Origin: Rhodanobacter denitrificans
Lineage (GTDB): Bacteria > Pseudomonadota > Gammaproteobacteria > Xanthomonadales > Rhodanobacteraceae
Direction: 5' to 3'
Length of the DNA: 46,968 bases
NCBI GenBank assembly: GCA_017848855.1
Contig: JAFIHF010000019.1
Span: forward strand, 1 to 46,968
The first letter of the stretch is position 1. Every line of letters starts with the position of its first letter. The translations under genes and the position numbers were made by a program. The notes below the pieces were generated by a model. It saw nothing but the letters and a program-made list of their open reading frames with translations, did no database searches and was not told the origin of the DNA. Shown here one piece after another: positions 16,634 through 33,316 of the stretch.

Positions 16634-16750
16634 GGGACTCGGGACTCGGGACTCGGGACTCGGCAAAGCGGAGCGTGGCAAGACTCGCCCCAGTGGCCGG
16701 TACGTGGCGACCGTTTCTTCGGGTCCCGAGTCCCGAGTCCCGAGTCCCGG
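16634..16750. repeat. Repeat family A, heptamer hairpin filling dnaB-alr spacer
   Basis: Four GGGACTC units (16634-16661), a centre starting GGCAAAGC, then GGGTCCC and three GAGTCCC units (16721-16748). It begins 5 bases after the dnaB stop and ends 5 bases before the alr ATG, so almost the whole spacer is repeat. Confidence 0.95.
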
Positions 16751-16755
16751 CAAAC

Positions 16756-17844
16756 ATGAGCCGCACCACCGTCGCCACCATCCATCTCGGCGCCTTGCGC
16801 TACAACCTCGCGCGCATCAAGGCCATGGCCGCGCCGGCGAAGGTGATGGCGGTGGTCAAGGCCGATGCCTACGGCCACGGCCTGGAGCGGGTGGCGCGCG
16901 CGCTGGATGCGGAGGCCGAATGCTTCGCCGTGGCCGCGCTGGGCGATGGCCTGCGCCTGCGTGCGGCGGGGCATCGCCAGCGCATCGTGGTGCTGTCCGG
17001 CCCCGACCAGGCCGGCGACATCGCCGAGATGCAGCGGCTGGAGTTGGACGCCGCGATCCATCACGAGTCGCAACTGGCCTGGCTGGCCGAGGCCAGCGCA
17101 CGGCGCGGCCGCCTGCGCGTGTGGCTGAAGATCGATAGCGGCATGCACCGGCTGGGCTTCGCGCCCGAACGCGTGGCCGAAGTGCATGCGCGGCTGGCCG
17201 CGCTGCCCGGCGTCGATCCGGAGATCGGCCTGCTCACGCACTTCGCCGAATCGGAGGTGTTCGACGGCGAGGTCACGCGCGCGCAGATCGCGCGTTTCAA
17301 CGAAGCGACCCGTGGCCTGCACGGACCGCGTTCGCTGTCCAATTCCGCCGCCGTGCTGGGTTGGCCGGAGGCGCGCGCCGACTGGGTGCGCACGGGCGGC
17401 CTGCTGTACGGCTTGTCGGTGGTGGCGGGCAAGCGCGGCGCCGACTTCGGTTTCCGCCCCGCGATGACGCTGGCCACGCGGCTGATCGCGATCAACCGCA
17501 TCGGCAAGGGCGAACGCATCGGCTACAACGGCACCTGGATCTGCCCCGAGGACATGCCGGTGGGCGTGGCCGCCGTGGGCTACGGCGACGGCTACCCGCG
17601 CAGCGCGGCCAGCGGCACGCCGGTGCAGGTGGGCGACGCGCTCGTGCCGCTGATCGGCCGCGTCTCGATGGACCTGATCACGCTCGACCTGCGCGAAGCG
17701 CCGCAGGCGAAGGTGGGCGACCGCGTCACCCTGTGGGGCGAGGGCCTGCCGGTGGAAACCGTGGCGGCCCACGCCGGCACCATCGGCTACGACCTCACCT
17801 GCGGCATCACGCGTCGCGTGCTGTTCGTCGAGGACGAAGGCTGA
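16756..17844 (+). CDS. alr: Alanine racemase
   Basis: A 362-residue PLP enzyme making D-alanine for peptidoglycan. The PLP lysine is Lys35 in VVKADAYGHG. The second catalytic residue, Tyr, lies in ERIGYNGTW near residue 258, and the RVSMDLITLDL block is present. The ATG at 16756 directly follows the heptamer hairpin and has no visible Shine-Dalgarno. A longer frame through the repeat exists from 16615 (N-terminus made only of repeat-encoded residues), and I reject it. Translation may depend on coupling with dnaB or on the repeat's fold. Confidence 0.95.
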   Translation: MSRTTVATIHLGALRYNLARIKAMAAPAKVMAVVKADAYGHGLERVARALDAEAECFAVAALGDGLRLRAAGHRQRIVVLSGPDQAGDIAEMQRLELDAAIHHESQLAWLAEASARRGRLRVWLKIDSGMHRLGFAPERVAEVHARLAALPGVDPEIGLLTHFAESEVFDGEVTRAQIARFNEATRGLHGPRSLSNSAAVLGWPEARADWVRTGGLLYGLSVVAGKRGADFGFRPAMTLATRLIAINRIGKGERIGYNGTWICPEDMPVGVAAVGYGDGYPRSAASGTPVQVGDALVPLIGRVSMDLITLDLREAPQAKVGDRVTLWGEGLPVETVAAHAGTIGYDLTCGITRRVLFVEDEG

Positions 17845-17928
17845 CACTCTGCACCGGCGGTGCCGTCTCGCCGCCTGCGATGGGGGCCGGTTACTCTCTT
17901 GGTATTTCCGGATAGGAGTGTGCCCCGC

Positions 17929-19305
<1,377 letters not shown>

Positions 19306-19340
19306 CGTTTTCGCGTCTGGAAATACGGCGACATCCGTGG

Positions 19341-19395
19341 GTCGGGATTCATCCCGACTCGCGGGGAGCGTGCGGATGTCGGGCTGAAGCCCGAC
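19341..19395. repeat. Repeat family D hairpins
   Basis: GTCGGGATTCATCCCGAC (19341-19358) and GTCGGGCTGAAGCCCGAC (19378-19395), each a 6-7 bp stem with a short loop. The same unit recurs twice at 21580-21625 after murJ. This resembles REP-type sequences placed after genes. Confidence 0.8.
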
Positions 19396-19446
19396 CTACA
19401 GTCCGACCTACAGCCCGATCTGCAGCAGGGACGGGGCGGTGGGCGC

Positions 19447-19473
19447 AAAAAAGCCGGCCAAGGCCGGCTTTTT
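19447..19473. terminator. Bidirectional terminator between radA and rpsT
   Basis: A-run, GCCGGCC, AA, GGCCGGC, T-run: a symmetrical stem flanked by six A and five T, able to end transcription from both sides. Confidence 0.9.
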
Positions 19474-19495
19474 CGTGACGCGCGACGCGAGCGGC

Positions 19496-19759
19496 TTACG
19501 CCAGTTCGCGGATCTTCGCGTTCAGGCGGCTCTTGTGGCGGGCGGCCTTGTTCTTGTGGATCAGGCCGCGCGAGGCGTAGCGGTCCATCACCGGCTGGGC
19601 GGCGGCGAAAGCCTCGACGGCGGCAGCCTTGTCCTTGGCCTCGATGGCCTTGACGACCTTCTTCAGCGCGGTGCGCACCATGGAACGGGCGCTGATGTTG
19701 CGCAGGCGGCGCTGCTCGGACTGGCGCGCACGCTTCTTCGCGGACTTGATGTTGGCCAA
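19496..19759 (-). CDS. rpsT: 30S ribosomal protein S20 (TTG start)
   Basis: An 87-residue helical protein of the 30S subunit. The mature start [17 protein letters not shown] fixes the start at the TTG codon 19759-19757, with GGGAG about eight bases upstream. A UUG start is also found in E. coli rpsT, where it takes part in autoregulation, so this looks conserved rather than accidental. It is a single-gene unit with its own promoter (19805-19833) and a shared terminator downstream, divergent from murJ. Confidence 0.96.
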   Translation of the reverse strand: MANIKSAKKRARQSEQRRLRNISARSMVRTALKKVVKAIEAKDKAAAVEAFAAAQPVMDRYASRGLIHKNKAARHKSRLNAKIRELA

Positions 19760-19804
19760 GGTAGAACTCCCGAATCGCGGGTTGCAGGTTGGAGAAAGAG
19801 GCGA

Positions 19805-19833
19805 ATTATGCGGTCGATTCGCCCATGCGTCAA
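19805..19833 (-). promoter_or_regulatory. rpsT promoter
   Basis: On the minus strand TTGACG (19833-19828), a 17-base spacer and CATAAT (19810-19805): a strong sigma-70 match, with transcription starting near 19798 and a leader of about 40 bases. Confidence 0.8.
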
Positions 19834-19955
19834 GCATTTAGGCGGCCGTAGATGGAGCAGTGCCCGCATCCGGCCATGATCCGGCGGTGATCTTGCCCGC
19901 GCCGGCTGGCAGACTGTGCGCCCATTGCCGTCCCAGGCCCAGGATTCCCCACCGG

Positions 19956-21563
19956 ATGAAGTCCCCCAGCATGTTCCGCGGGCTGCTCTCGTTCAGCAGC
20001 ATGACGATGGTATCGCGCGTACTCGGCCTGGTCCGGGACATGTCGCTGAACGCGGTGTTCGGCGCCAATGCGGTCACCGACGCGTTCTGGGTGGCGTTCC
20101 GCATCCCGAACTTCATGCGCCGGCTGTTCGCCGAGGGCTCGTTCTCCACCGCCTTCGTGCCGGTGTTCACCGAGGTGAAGGAGAAGGGCACACACGAGGA
20201 TTTGCGGCAGTTGATGGCGCGCGTATCCGGCACGCTGGGCGCGGTGCTGCTGGTGATCACCGCGCTGGGGCTGATCTTCGCGCCGCAGCTGGCCACGGTG
20301 TTCGAGCCGGGCGCGATCGACCAGCCGCACAAGTTCGACCTCACCATCGACCTGCTGCGGCTGACCTTTCCGTTCCTGCTGTGCGTGTCGCTGACCGCGC
20401 TGGCGGGGGGCGCGCTGAACAGCTTCCACCGTTTCGCGCTGCCGGCGCTGGCGCCGGTGATCCTCAACATCTGCATGATCGCGGGCGCGCTGTGGCTGTC
20501 GAAGCGCCTGGCCGTGCCGATCATGGCAATGGGCTGGGCGGTGCTGGTGGCCGGCGTGCTGCAGGTGCTGTTCCTGCTGCCGGCGCTGGCCAAGCTGGAC
20601 CTGCTGGTGTGGCCGCGCTGGGGCTGGCACTACCCCGAGGTGCGGCGCATCCTGAAGCTGATGGTGCCGACCCTGTTCGGCTCCTCGGTGGCGCAGATCA
20701 ACCTGTTGCTGGACACGGTGATCGCCTCGCTGCTGGTCACCGGCTCGCAGAGCTGGCTGTCGCTGTCCACTCGTTTCCTCGAACTGCCGCTGGGCGTGTT
20801 CGGCGTGGCGCTGGGCGCGGTGGTGCTGCCCTCGCTGTCGCGCCATCACGTGAACACGGATCGCGCGGGTTTCTCGCGGGCGCTGGACTGGGGGCTGCGG
20901 CTCACCTTGCTGATCGCGGTACCGGCGATGTGCGCGTTGCTCGTCCTCGCCGGGCCGATCGTGGCCACGCTGTTCCAGCACGGGCGCTTCAACGCGTTCG
21001 ACACGCACATGTCCACGCTGTCGATCCTTGCGTTGAGCTGCGGCCTGCCGGCGTTCGCGCTGGTGAAGGTGCTGTTGCCCGCGTTCTATGCACGGCAGGA
21101 CACCCGGACCCCGGTGCGCGCTGGCGTGGCGGCGCTGGTGGTGAACATGCTGGGCAACTTCCTGTTCATCGCGCTCTTGTTCGAGCTGTGGGCGCCAGCG
21201 GCGGTGCGCCAGCAGAGCTGGCTGGCCGGCATCGCGCAGGTGCCGGGCCTGCACCTGGCGCTGGGCATCGCCAGCACGCTGTCCAGCTACCTCAACTTCG
21301 TGCTGCTGTGGCACTGGCTGAAGCGCGCCGGCGTGTACCAGCGCCAGCCGGGCTGGCTGCGCCACTGGTCGCGGCTGGCCGTGGCCTGCGCGGCGATGAC
21401 CGTGGTGCTGCTGGCCGGCCGCTGGCTGTGGCCGGACTGGGACCACGTCGCCACCATCGCCCGCGTCTGGCGCCTCGCCGTGCTGGTGGTCGCGGGCGGC
21501 GCGGCGTATGTCGCGACGCTGTTCGCGGCGGGCCTGCGGTTGCGCGACCTGCGGGCGGTGTGA
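19956..21563 (+). CDS. murJ: Lipid II flippase MurJ
   Basis: A 535-residue polytopic inner-membrane protein of the MOP superfamily with about 14 hydrophobic segments. The N-terminal SMTMVSRVLGLVRD and AFWVAFRIPNFMRRLFAEGSF blocks are the MurJ signatures, carrying the Arg residues of the central cavity. It flips lipid II for cell-wall synthesis. The chosen ATG at 19956 follows AGGA; an internal ATG five codons later is equally possible. It heads the conserved block murJ-ribF-ileS-lspA-ispH. Confidence 0.95.
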   Translation: MKSPSMFRGLLSFSSMTMVSRVLGLVRDMSLNAVFGANAVTDAFWVAFRIPNFMRRLFAEGSFSTAFVPVFTEVKEKGTHEDLRQLMARVSGTLGAVLLVITALGLIFAPQLATVFEPGAIDQPHKFDLTIDLLRLTFPFLLCVSLTALAGGALNSFHRFALPALAPVILNICMIAGALWLSKRLAVPIMAMGWAVLVAGVLQVLFLLPALAKLDLLVWPRWGWHYPEVRRILKLMVPTLFGSSVAQINLLLDTVIASLLVTGSQSWLSLSTRFLELPLGVFGVALGAVVLPSLSRHHVNTDRAGFSRALDWGLRLTLLIAVPAMCALLVLAGPIVATLFQHGRFNAFDTHMSTLSILALSCGLPAFALVKVLLPAFYARQDTRTPVRAGVAALVVNMLGNFLFIALLFELWAPAAVRQQSWLAGIAQVPGLHLALGIASTLSSYLNFVLLWHWLKRAGVYQRQPGWLRHWSRLAVACAAMTVVLLAGRWLWPDWDHVATIARVWRLAVLVVAGGAAYVATLFAAGLRLRDLRAV

Positions 21564-21579
21564 ACAACCGAGCCTGTAG

Positions 21580-21625
21580 GTCGGGCTTCAGCCCGACTGG
21601 GCGGAGTGTCGGGCTGAAGCCCGAC
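21580..21625. repeat. Repeat family D, two hairpins after murJ
   Basis: GTCGGGCTTCAGCCCGAC (21580-21597) and GTCGGGCTGAAGCCCGAC (21608-21625) stand in inverted orientation to each other 10 bases apart. They can fold singly or as one longer stem, as in paired REP units. Confidence 0.85.
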
Positions 21626-21637
21626 CCACGGCCTGCA

Positions 21638-21698
21638 TGATTGCGATCCTCCCTGATCGCGAAGATCAAGAAGCGGCCATCCATGGCCGCACTTTTCA
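21638..21698. repeat. Repeat family C, single copy before ribF
   Basis: A single full unit: TGATTGCGATCCTCCCTGAT, then GAAGATCAAG, GCGGCCATCCATGGCCGC and ACTTTTCA. It ends about 30 bases before the ribF ATG. Confidence 0.85.
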
Positions 21699-21728
21699 TG
21701 AAAGCCAGTTTCACCACATACTTTCGCG

Positions 21729-22682
21729 ATGACGAAACTTTCCCGCGATATCGCAGGCCCATGCCTGGCGCCCAACGGCAGCGTGGTGGCGATCGGCGCG
21801 TTCGATGGCCTGCATCGAGGGCACCAGGCCTTGTTTGCGCAAGTGCAGCGTCGCGCGCGGTCCCTGGGCTGCGCACCGGCGGTGGTGACGTTCGAGCCGC
21901 TGCCGCGAACCTATTTCTCACCCGAGCCGCTGCCCCGTCTTTCCAGCGTGCGCGAGAAGCTGCTCGGTTTTGCGGCGGCGGGTTTCGAGCAGGTGCACAT
22001 GTTGCGCTTCAACGCCGAGCTGGCGGCGATGTCGGCCGAGGACTTCGTGCAGCGCATCGTGGTCGAGCGCCTGGCTGCAAAGGAAGTATGGGTAGGCGCG
22101 GACTTCCACTTCGGACACCAGCGCCGTGGTGATGTGACCCTGCTGCGCGAAATGGGTGCGAAGGCCGGTTTCGCTGGCTGCGTGATGCCGTCGATCCTGC
22201 TGAATGGCGCACGCGTCTCTGCCAGCCGCGTGCGCCAGTTGCTGAGGGCCGGCGAGTTTGCCGGCGCCGCCGCGCTGCTCGGCCGCCCGTTCGTGATCGA
22301 GGGCAAGGTGGAATACGGCAACCAGCTCGGCCGCACGCTGGGCTATCCCACCGCCAACATCCACCTGCGCGAGCGGGTGAGTCCGGTGCAGGGCATCTTC
22401 GCGGTGCGCGTGGGCCTGGGCGAGGGCGAGTGCAGCTGGCCGGGCGTGGCCAGCCTCGGCGTGCGGCCCACGGTGAACCAGGTCAGCCAGCCGCTGCTGG
22501 AGGCGCACCTGTTCGATTTCGAGGGCGACCTCTACGGCCGGCGCATGGCGGTGGAGTTCGTCGCCAAGCTGCGCGACGAGCAGAAATTCCACGATCTGGA
22601 TGCACTCAAGGCGCAGATGGATCATGATGCGCGCTCGGCCCGGGAGATCCTGGGCATGAACCTCGTACTGGCCCGCGCATGA
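21729..22682 (+). CDS. ribF: Bifunctional riboflavin kinase/FAD synthetase
   Basis: A 317-residue enzyme making FMN and FAD. The N-terminal nucleotidyltransferase domain has GAFDGLHRGHQ (about residues 23-33) and the later SASRVRQLL motif. The C-terminal riboflavin kinase domain shows GRTLGYPTAN (about residues 202-211) and the GVRPTVN block. The length is standard. It lies in the usual place between murJ and ileS. The start region follows a family C repeat, and a clear Shine-Dalgarno is not evident. Confidence 0.95.
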   Translation: MTKLSRDIAGPCLAPNGSVVAIGAFDGLHRGHQALFAQVQRRARSLGCAPAVVTFEPLPRTYFSPEPLPRLSSVREKLLGFAAAGFEQVHMLRFNAELAAMSAEDFVQRIVVERLAAKEVWVGADFHFGHQRRGDVTLLREMGAKAGFAGCVMPSILLNGARVSASRVRQLLRAGEFAGAAALLGRPFVIEGKVEYGNQLGRTLGYPTANIHLRERVSPVQGIFAVRVGLGEGECSWPGVASLGVRPTVNQVSQPLLEAHLFDFEGDLYGRRMAVEFVAKLRDEQKFHDLDALKAQMDHDARSAREILGMNLVLARA

Positions 22683-22865
22683 CGTACCGCGAAAAGCCCC
22701 AGCCGATTCCCTGCCGCGCGCGCGTTCCCGCGCCTGCGGCCATCGTCATTATTATTTGAAGGCATCCGCCCGCAGCGCGTGCGCCTGCCGCCGCGCGCGG
22801 TGGACGGCATCACAGCGCTTCGGGCCGGGCGGCTTCGGGGCGAGACAGCAGAGGCACCCGAAGCG

Positions 22866-25832
<2,967 letters not shown>

Positions 25833-25856
25833 CTGATGGGCTGAGAGGAACGAGCT

Positions 25857-26000
25857 TTTCCTCCTCTCCCCTTTGGGGAGAGGATCGAGGTGAGGGGCGG
25901 GTGCTCGCGAAAGCCTTTCCTCGTATGTGCTTCGATTCGGCCTCACCGCAAGATTGCCCCCTCACCCCAACCCTCTCCCCGCAGGGGAGAGGGAGCCTCT
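25857..26000. repeat. Repeat family B element between ileS and lspA
   Basis: The left hairpin (CCTCTCCCC/GGGGAGAGG), GAGGTGAGGGGCGGGTGCTC, a spacer of about 70 bases, CCCCCTCACCCCAACCC and the right hairpin CTCTCCCC-GCA-GGGGAGAG. The GGGTGCTCGCGA piece also occurs in the rpsR-rplI copy. It fills nearly the entire spacer. Confidence 0.9.
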
Positions 26001-26018
26001 TTCTCCGTTGATGACCTC

Positions 26019-26522
26019 ATGACCACCAAACCCAACGCACTCCCCTGGCTGCTGCTCTCCCTCGTCGTCATCGCCCTCGACCAGCTCAGCAAGTGGTGGG
26101 CGCTGGCCGCGCTGCAGCCGGCGGGTCTGCCGCACCCGGTGATCCCGGGCTTCCTCAACTGGACGCTGGCCTACAACCCCGGCGCCGCCTTCAGCTTCCT
26201 CGCCTGGGGCGACGGCTGGCAGCGCTGGTTCTTCGTGGCGTTGGCACTGGTCATCGGCGCGGTGCTGGTCGTCTGGCTGGCGCGCACCGAGCGGCGCGAC
26301 TGGCGCACCGCGCTGCCGCTGGCGCTCGTCATCGGCGGCGCAATCGGCAACCTGATCGACCGCCTGCACGCGGCCCAGGTCACCGACTTCATCGATGTGC
26401 AGTTCGGCCAATGGCACTACCCCGTGTTCAACCTCGCCGACTGCGGCATCACCGTGGGCGCCGTGCTGCTGGTGGCGTTCGGGCTGTTCGGGGGCAAGGG
26501 GCAGGGCGGCGACGTGCGATAA
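26019..26522 (+). CDS. lspA: Lipoprotein signal peptidase
   Basis: A 167-residue inner-membrane aspartyl protease that removes signal peptides from prolipoproteins. It has four membrane segments. The catalytic Asp pair is in GGAIGNLIDR and FNLADCGI, and the conserved NPGAAFSF stretch is present. The ATG at 26019 starts MTTKPNALPWLLL; an in-frame start further up (25890) would be repeat-encoded and is rejected. Its clients here would include the lipoproteins at 10429, 36928 and 37876. Confidence 0.96.
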   Translation: MTTKPNALPWLLLSLVVIALDQLSKWWALAALQPAGLPHPVIPGFLNWTLAYNPGAAFSFLAWGDGWQRWFFVALALVIGAVLVVWLARTERRDWRTALPLALVIGGAIGNLIDRLHAAQVTDFIDVQFGQWHYPVFNLADCGITVGAVLLVAFGLFGGKGQGGDVR

Positions 26523-26535
26523 TCCTCACCTGCCT

Positions 26536-26602
26536 GTAGGAGCGCACCCTGTGCGCGAATGGCTTTGCGACAAGCTCCATCGCGCACAGGGTGCGCTCCT
26601 AC
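26536..26602. repeat. Repeat family E, perfect 23-bp inverted repeat
   Basis: The left arm starts GTAGGAGCGCACCCTGTGCG (26536-26558) and the right arm (26580-26602) is its exact reverse complement, with a 21-base loop. It occupies the lspA-ispH spacer, ending 27 bases before the ispH ATG. GTAGGAGCGC-type hairpins are common REP sequences in gammaproteobacteria. Confidence 0.9.
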
Positions 26603-26629
26603 CTCGGTTCCCGTCTCGCTGGTGCATTC

Positions 26630-27589
26630 ATGGACATCCTGCTCGCCAATCCCCGCGGTTTCTGCGCCGGCGTCGACCGCGCCATCGCCATCGTCGAACG
26701 GGCGCTGGAGTCCTACGGCGCGCCGATCTACGTGCGCCACGAGGTGGTGCACAACCGCTACGTGGTGGACAAGCTGCGCCACGACGGCGCGGTGTTCGTG
26801 GAGGAACTGCACGAAGTGCCCGACGGCGCCACGGTGATCTTCAGCGCCCACGGCGTTTCCAAGGGCGTGCGCGAGGAGGCGGAGCGGCGCGGGCTCAAGG
26901 TGTTCGACGCCACCTGCCCCCTGGTCACCAAGGTGCACATGGAAGTGGCGCGGCTGGGTCGGCTGGGCCGCAGCGTGGTGCTGATCGGCCATGCGCGCCA
27001 TCCCGAGGTGGAGGGCACGATGGGCCAGTGGAACCCCGCCTACACCGGCGAGATCGTGCTGGTGGAGTCGGTGGAGGATGTGGCCCGCCTCGCGCCGAAG
27101 CGGCCCGACGCGCTGTCCTACGTCACCCAGACCACGCTGTCGGTGGACGACACCAAGGCGGTGATCGCCGCGCTGCGCGAGCGCTTCCCGCAGATCGAAG
27201 GCCCGCGCAAGGACGACATCTGCTACGCCACCCAGAACCGCCAGGACGCCGTGCGTCGGCTCGCCGACGCGGTGGACCTGATGCTGGTGGTGGGCTCGGT
27301 CAACAGCTCCAACTCCAACCGCCTGCGCGAGTTGGCCGAGAAGCAGGGCGTGCGCGCCCACCTGATCGACGGCGCCGAACACATCGAGCGCGCGTGGCTC
27401 GACGGCGTGAACCGCATCGGCCTCACCGCTGGCGCCTCCGCGCCCGAGAAGCTGGTGCGCGACGTGATCGCCCGCCTGCAGGCCTGGGGCGCCGGCGCGG
27501 TGCGCGAACTGGACGGCGAGCCGGAAACCATCACCTTCGCCCTGCCCAAGGAGCTGCGCGTGGTCGCCAACGGCCCGCCGGCCGGCTGA
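26630..27589 (+). CDS. ispH: 4-hydroxy-3-methylbut-2-enyl diphosphate reductase
   Basis: A 319-residue [4Fe-4S] enzyme, the last step of the MEP isoprenoid pathway, producing IPP and DMAPP. Cluster ligands are Cys12 (NPRGFCAGV), the Cys in [11 protein letters not shown] near residue 96 and the Cys in [10 protein letters not shown]. The catalytic Glu lies in the [10 protein letters not shown] block, and [10 protein letters not shown] is typical. The family E hairpin lies just upstream. The fkpB gene that often separates lspA and ispH is missing. The in-frame start at 26591 lies within the hairpin and is rejected. Confidence 0.96.
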   Translation: MDILLANPRGFCAGVDRAIAIVERALESYGAPIYVRHEVVHNRYVVDKLRHDGAVFVEELHEVPDGATVIFSAHGVSKGVREEAERRGLKVFDATCPLVTKVHMEVARLGRLGRSVVLIGHARHPEVEGTMGQWNPAYTGEIVLVESVEDVARLAPKRPDALSYVTQTTLSVDDTKAVIAALRERFPQIEGPRKDDICYATQNRQDAVRRLADAVDLMLVVGSVNSSNSNRLRELAEKQGVRAHLIDGAEHIERAWLDGVNRIGLTAGASAPEKLVRDVIARLQAWGAGAVRELDGEPETITFALPKELRVVANGPPAG

Positions 27590-27595
27590 TCCGGC

Positions 27596-27624
27596 TTGCG
27601 CCACCCCCGGCCGCCCCGTAAACT
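27596..27624 (+). promoter_or_regulatory. tRNA-Thr promoter
   Basis: TTGCGC (27596-27601), a 17-base spacer and TAAACT (27619-27624). The start is predicted a few bases before the tRNA. The -35 TTGCGC is the same as in the rpsF promoter candidate. Confidence 0.55.
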
Positions 27625-27639
27625 TCGCGGCTCACCATC

Positions 27640-27715
27640 GCCGGAATAGCTCAGTTGGTAGAGCGGCGCATTCGTAATGCGTAGGTCGCAGGTTCGACTC
27701 CTGTTTCCGGCACCA
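27640..27715 (+). tRNA. tRNA-Thr (anticodon CGT)
   Basis: A 76-base cloverleaf: acceptor GCCGGAA/TTCCGGC, D arm GCTCAGTTGGTAGAGC, anticodon stem GCGCA/TGCGT with loop TTCGTAA (anticodon CGT, reading ACG), T arm GCAGG-TTCGACT-CCTGT, discriminator A and encoded CCA (27713-27715). Confidence 0.97.
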
Positions 27716-27740
27716 TCAAGCCGTCCGACGGCATCCAAAG

Positions 27741-27782
27741 AAGGCCGGCAAGCCCAGCAGAATCAAGGCTTCCGGCCTTTTT
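27741..27782 (+). terminator. Terminator after tRNA-Thr
   Basis: Stem AAGGCCGG/CCGGCCTT with a bulged C and an inner AAGCC/GGCTT helix, then TTTTT. An outer GACGGCATC/GATGCCGTC pair (27726-27734 and 27789-27797) encloses it. Confidence 0.85.
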
Positions 27783-27784
27783 CT

Positions 27785-27905
27785 TGTCCGATGCCGTCCG
27801 AGGGCGTCCGCCACAAACCGGCTCCTGCCGGGGGCATTCTTGGGGGCATTCGTGCCGGTGCGGTGCCTCCCTCTGCACGGCACGTTGCGTCCCGCGCTTC
27901 CATCA
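27785..27905. other. Spacer after tRNA-Thr with a tandem 10-mer
   Basis: No gene is seen. GGGGGCATTC occurs twice (27830-27839 and 27842-27851) with a 12-bp period. Such repeats next to the 3' end of a tRNA gene can be arm sites left by a tyrosine-recombinase element, but no integrase remains. recD ends at 27906 from the other side. Confidence 0.35.
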
Positions 27906-29722
27906 TCATCCCAGCAACCGCTCGCGCAGGCCGCCCTGTCGCCGGATCGGGCGGGCCAGCGCGGCGCGCAGCGAGTCGTCGGTGCTCCAGATTTCGGCGT
28001 GTTCCTTCGCGCGCGAGATGGCGGTGTAGACCAGTTCGCGGGTGAGGATGCGGTTGTCGGCGTCCGGCGGCAGCAGCACGGCCACGTCGCGGTATTCGGA
28101 GCCCTGGCTGCGGTGGATGGTGATCGCCCAGGCACTGTCGTGGGCGGGCAGGGCGCGCGGGGAATGGCTGCGCAGGCCGGCGTTGCCGTCGCGGTCGCTT
28201 TGTTCGAACCACACACGCAGGCCGTCCGCGCCTTCCAGCGCGATGCCGACGTCGCCGTTGAACAGGCCGCGGGCGTAGTCGTTGCGGGTGACGATGACCG
28301 GGCGGCCGTGGTACCAGGGGCGTTCGCTGGCCACGTCGAGGCGGGCGGCGAGCCGGCGCGCGAACAGCTCGTTCACTCCTTGCGCGCCGTACGGGCCGTC
28401 GCGCAGCGCGCACAGGATCTGCAGCCGGCGCAGCCGCTGCAGGGCCTCGCCGGCGTCCATGGGCGCGCTCAGCAGCGACTGCAGCAATTCGGCATGGCGT
28501 TCGATCCAGCCGTCGACGCAGGTGCGCAGTGCGGCCACATCGGCGCAACGGCGCAGGTGCAGGTCGCCATCCGCACGCGCGGCCAGCAGTTGCGCCAGCC
28601 AGGCCGGGTCGGGCGCGTCGCGCAGCGCGTCCACGCCGCGCTGCAAGCCGCTGCCGGCACGCCAGCTGTGGGTCAGCGTGAGCACCTGGCCGGCCAGCGG
28701 GGCGTCGTCGCCGGTGGTCTCGGGGGGCGTTTGCAACAGCGGCGCGAGCAGGTCGGCGAGCGCCGGCGGCAGTTGCCGGCGCGGTGCGGCGGCCACGATG
28801 TCGGCGAGCACCGAGCCGGCATCGACCGAGGCCAGCTGGCCCGGGTCGCCGAGCAGGATCAGCACCGCCTCGGGGCGCAGCGCCTCCAGCAGCTGGCGCA
28901 TCATCGCCAGGTCCACCATCGAGGCTTCGTCCACCAGCACGATGTCCTCGGCCAGCGGCTGGCGCGGGCCGCGGCCGAAGGTGTTGTCGCGCGGTTGGTA
29001 GCCGAGCAGGCGATGCAGCGTGCGCGCATCGGCATGGGGGATGTGCGGCACGAGCGCGTGGAACGCGCTGCCGGGCAGGCTGGCCTGCAATTCGGCCTTG
29101 CCCTTGGCGATGGCTTGGGCGAGGCGCTGGGCGGCCTTGCCGGTGGGCGCGGCCAGCGCGATCGACGGCTGCGCCGGCAGGCCGCAGGCACGGGCGTGGC
29201 GCAGCAGCATCAGCAGCATGCGCACCGCGGTGGTGGTCTTGCCGGTGCCGGGACCGCCGGTGAGCACGAACAGGCGCGCGCCGGGCGCCGCGGCGACCGC
29301 GGCGCGCTGGCCGTCGGCAGGGCCGGGTGGCATGCCGGCGAACAGCGCATCCAGGTCGGCGGCGAGCGTGGCGGCGTCCAGCGGCAGCGTGCGCTGCGCG
29401 CAGCGCTGCCGGATCGCCGCGGCCAGCCGCGTTTCGTGCTGCCAGTTGCGCCACAGGTAGAAGCGCTGCGCGGCGTCGAGCACGAACGGGGTGAACGCGT
29501 GGCCGTCGCCGACCCAGGGATGGGCGCGCAAACTTGCCAGCGTGCCGGCGTCGAAGCCGCCCTGTGCATCGTCCAGCACGGCGCAGGCATGGCCGCGGCC
29601 CTCGGCGCTGCTGGCCGCGCACGCGGCGTCGGCGAGCGCAGCGGAGCCGGTGCGTGCGAGCACCCAGTGCGCGAGGCCCTGGTCGATCGCGCGTACTTCG
29701 GCGTCGCTGACGGAGGGCGGAT

Positions 29723-29726
<4 letters not shown>
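27906..29726 (-). CDS. recD: Exodeoxyribonuclease V subunit alpha (RecD)
   Basis: A 606-residue superfamily-1B 5'-3' helicase of the RecBCD complex, close to the 608 residues of E. coli RecD. Walker A is GGPGTGKTTT (about residues 158-167), Walker B is VLVDEASMVD, and the late motif VI region reads VYTAISRAKEHAEIW. The N-terminal RecD-specific domain (residues 1-130) is present. The ATG at 29726 overlaps the recB stop (ATGA), so it is translated as the third gene of a recC-recB-recD operon. It sets the strand preference and speed of the complex and is needed for Chi control. Confidence 0.95.

Positions 29727-33312
<3,586 letters not shown>

Positions 33313-33316
<4 letters not shown>

Noticed and set aside
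16615-16755. N-terminal extension of alanine racemase
   Set aside because: The extra residues are repeat-encoded and overlap the dnaB end, and the normal racemase start begins at 16756.
22779-22865. Upstream start for ileS
   Set aside because: The 29 added residues have no IleRS similarity, while the 22866 ATG gives the standard N-terminus.
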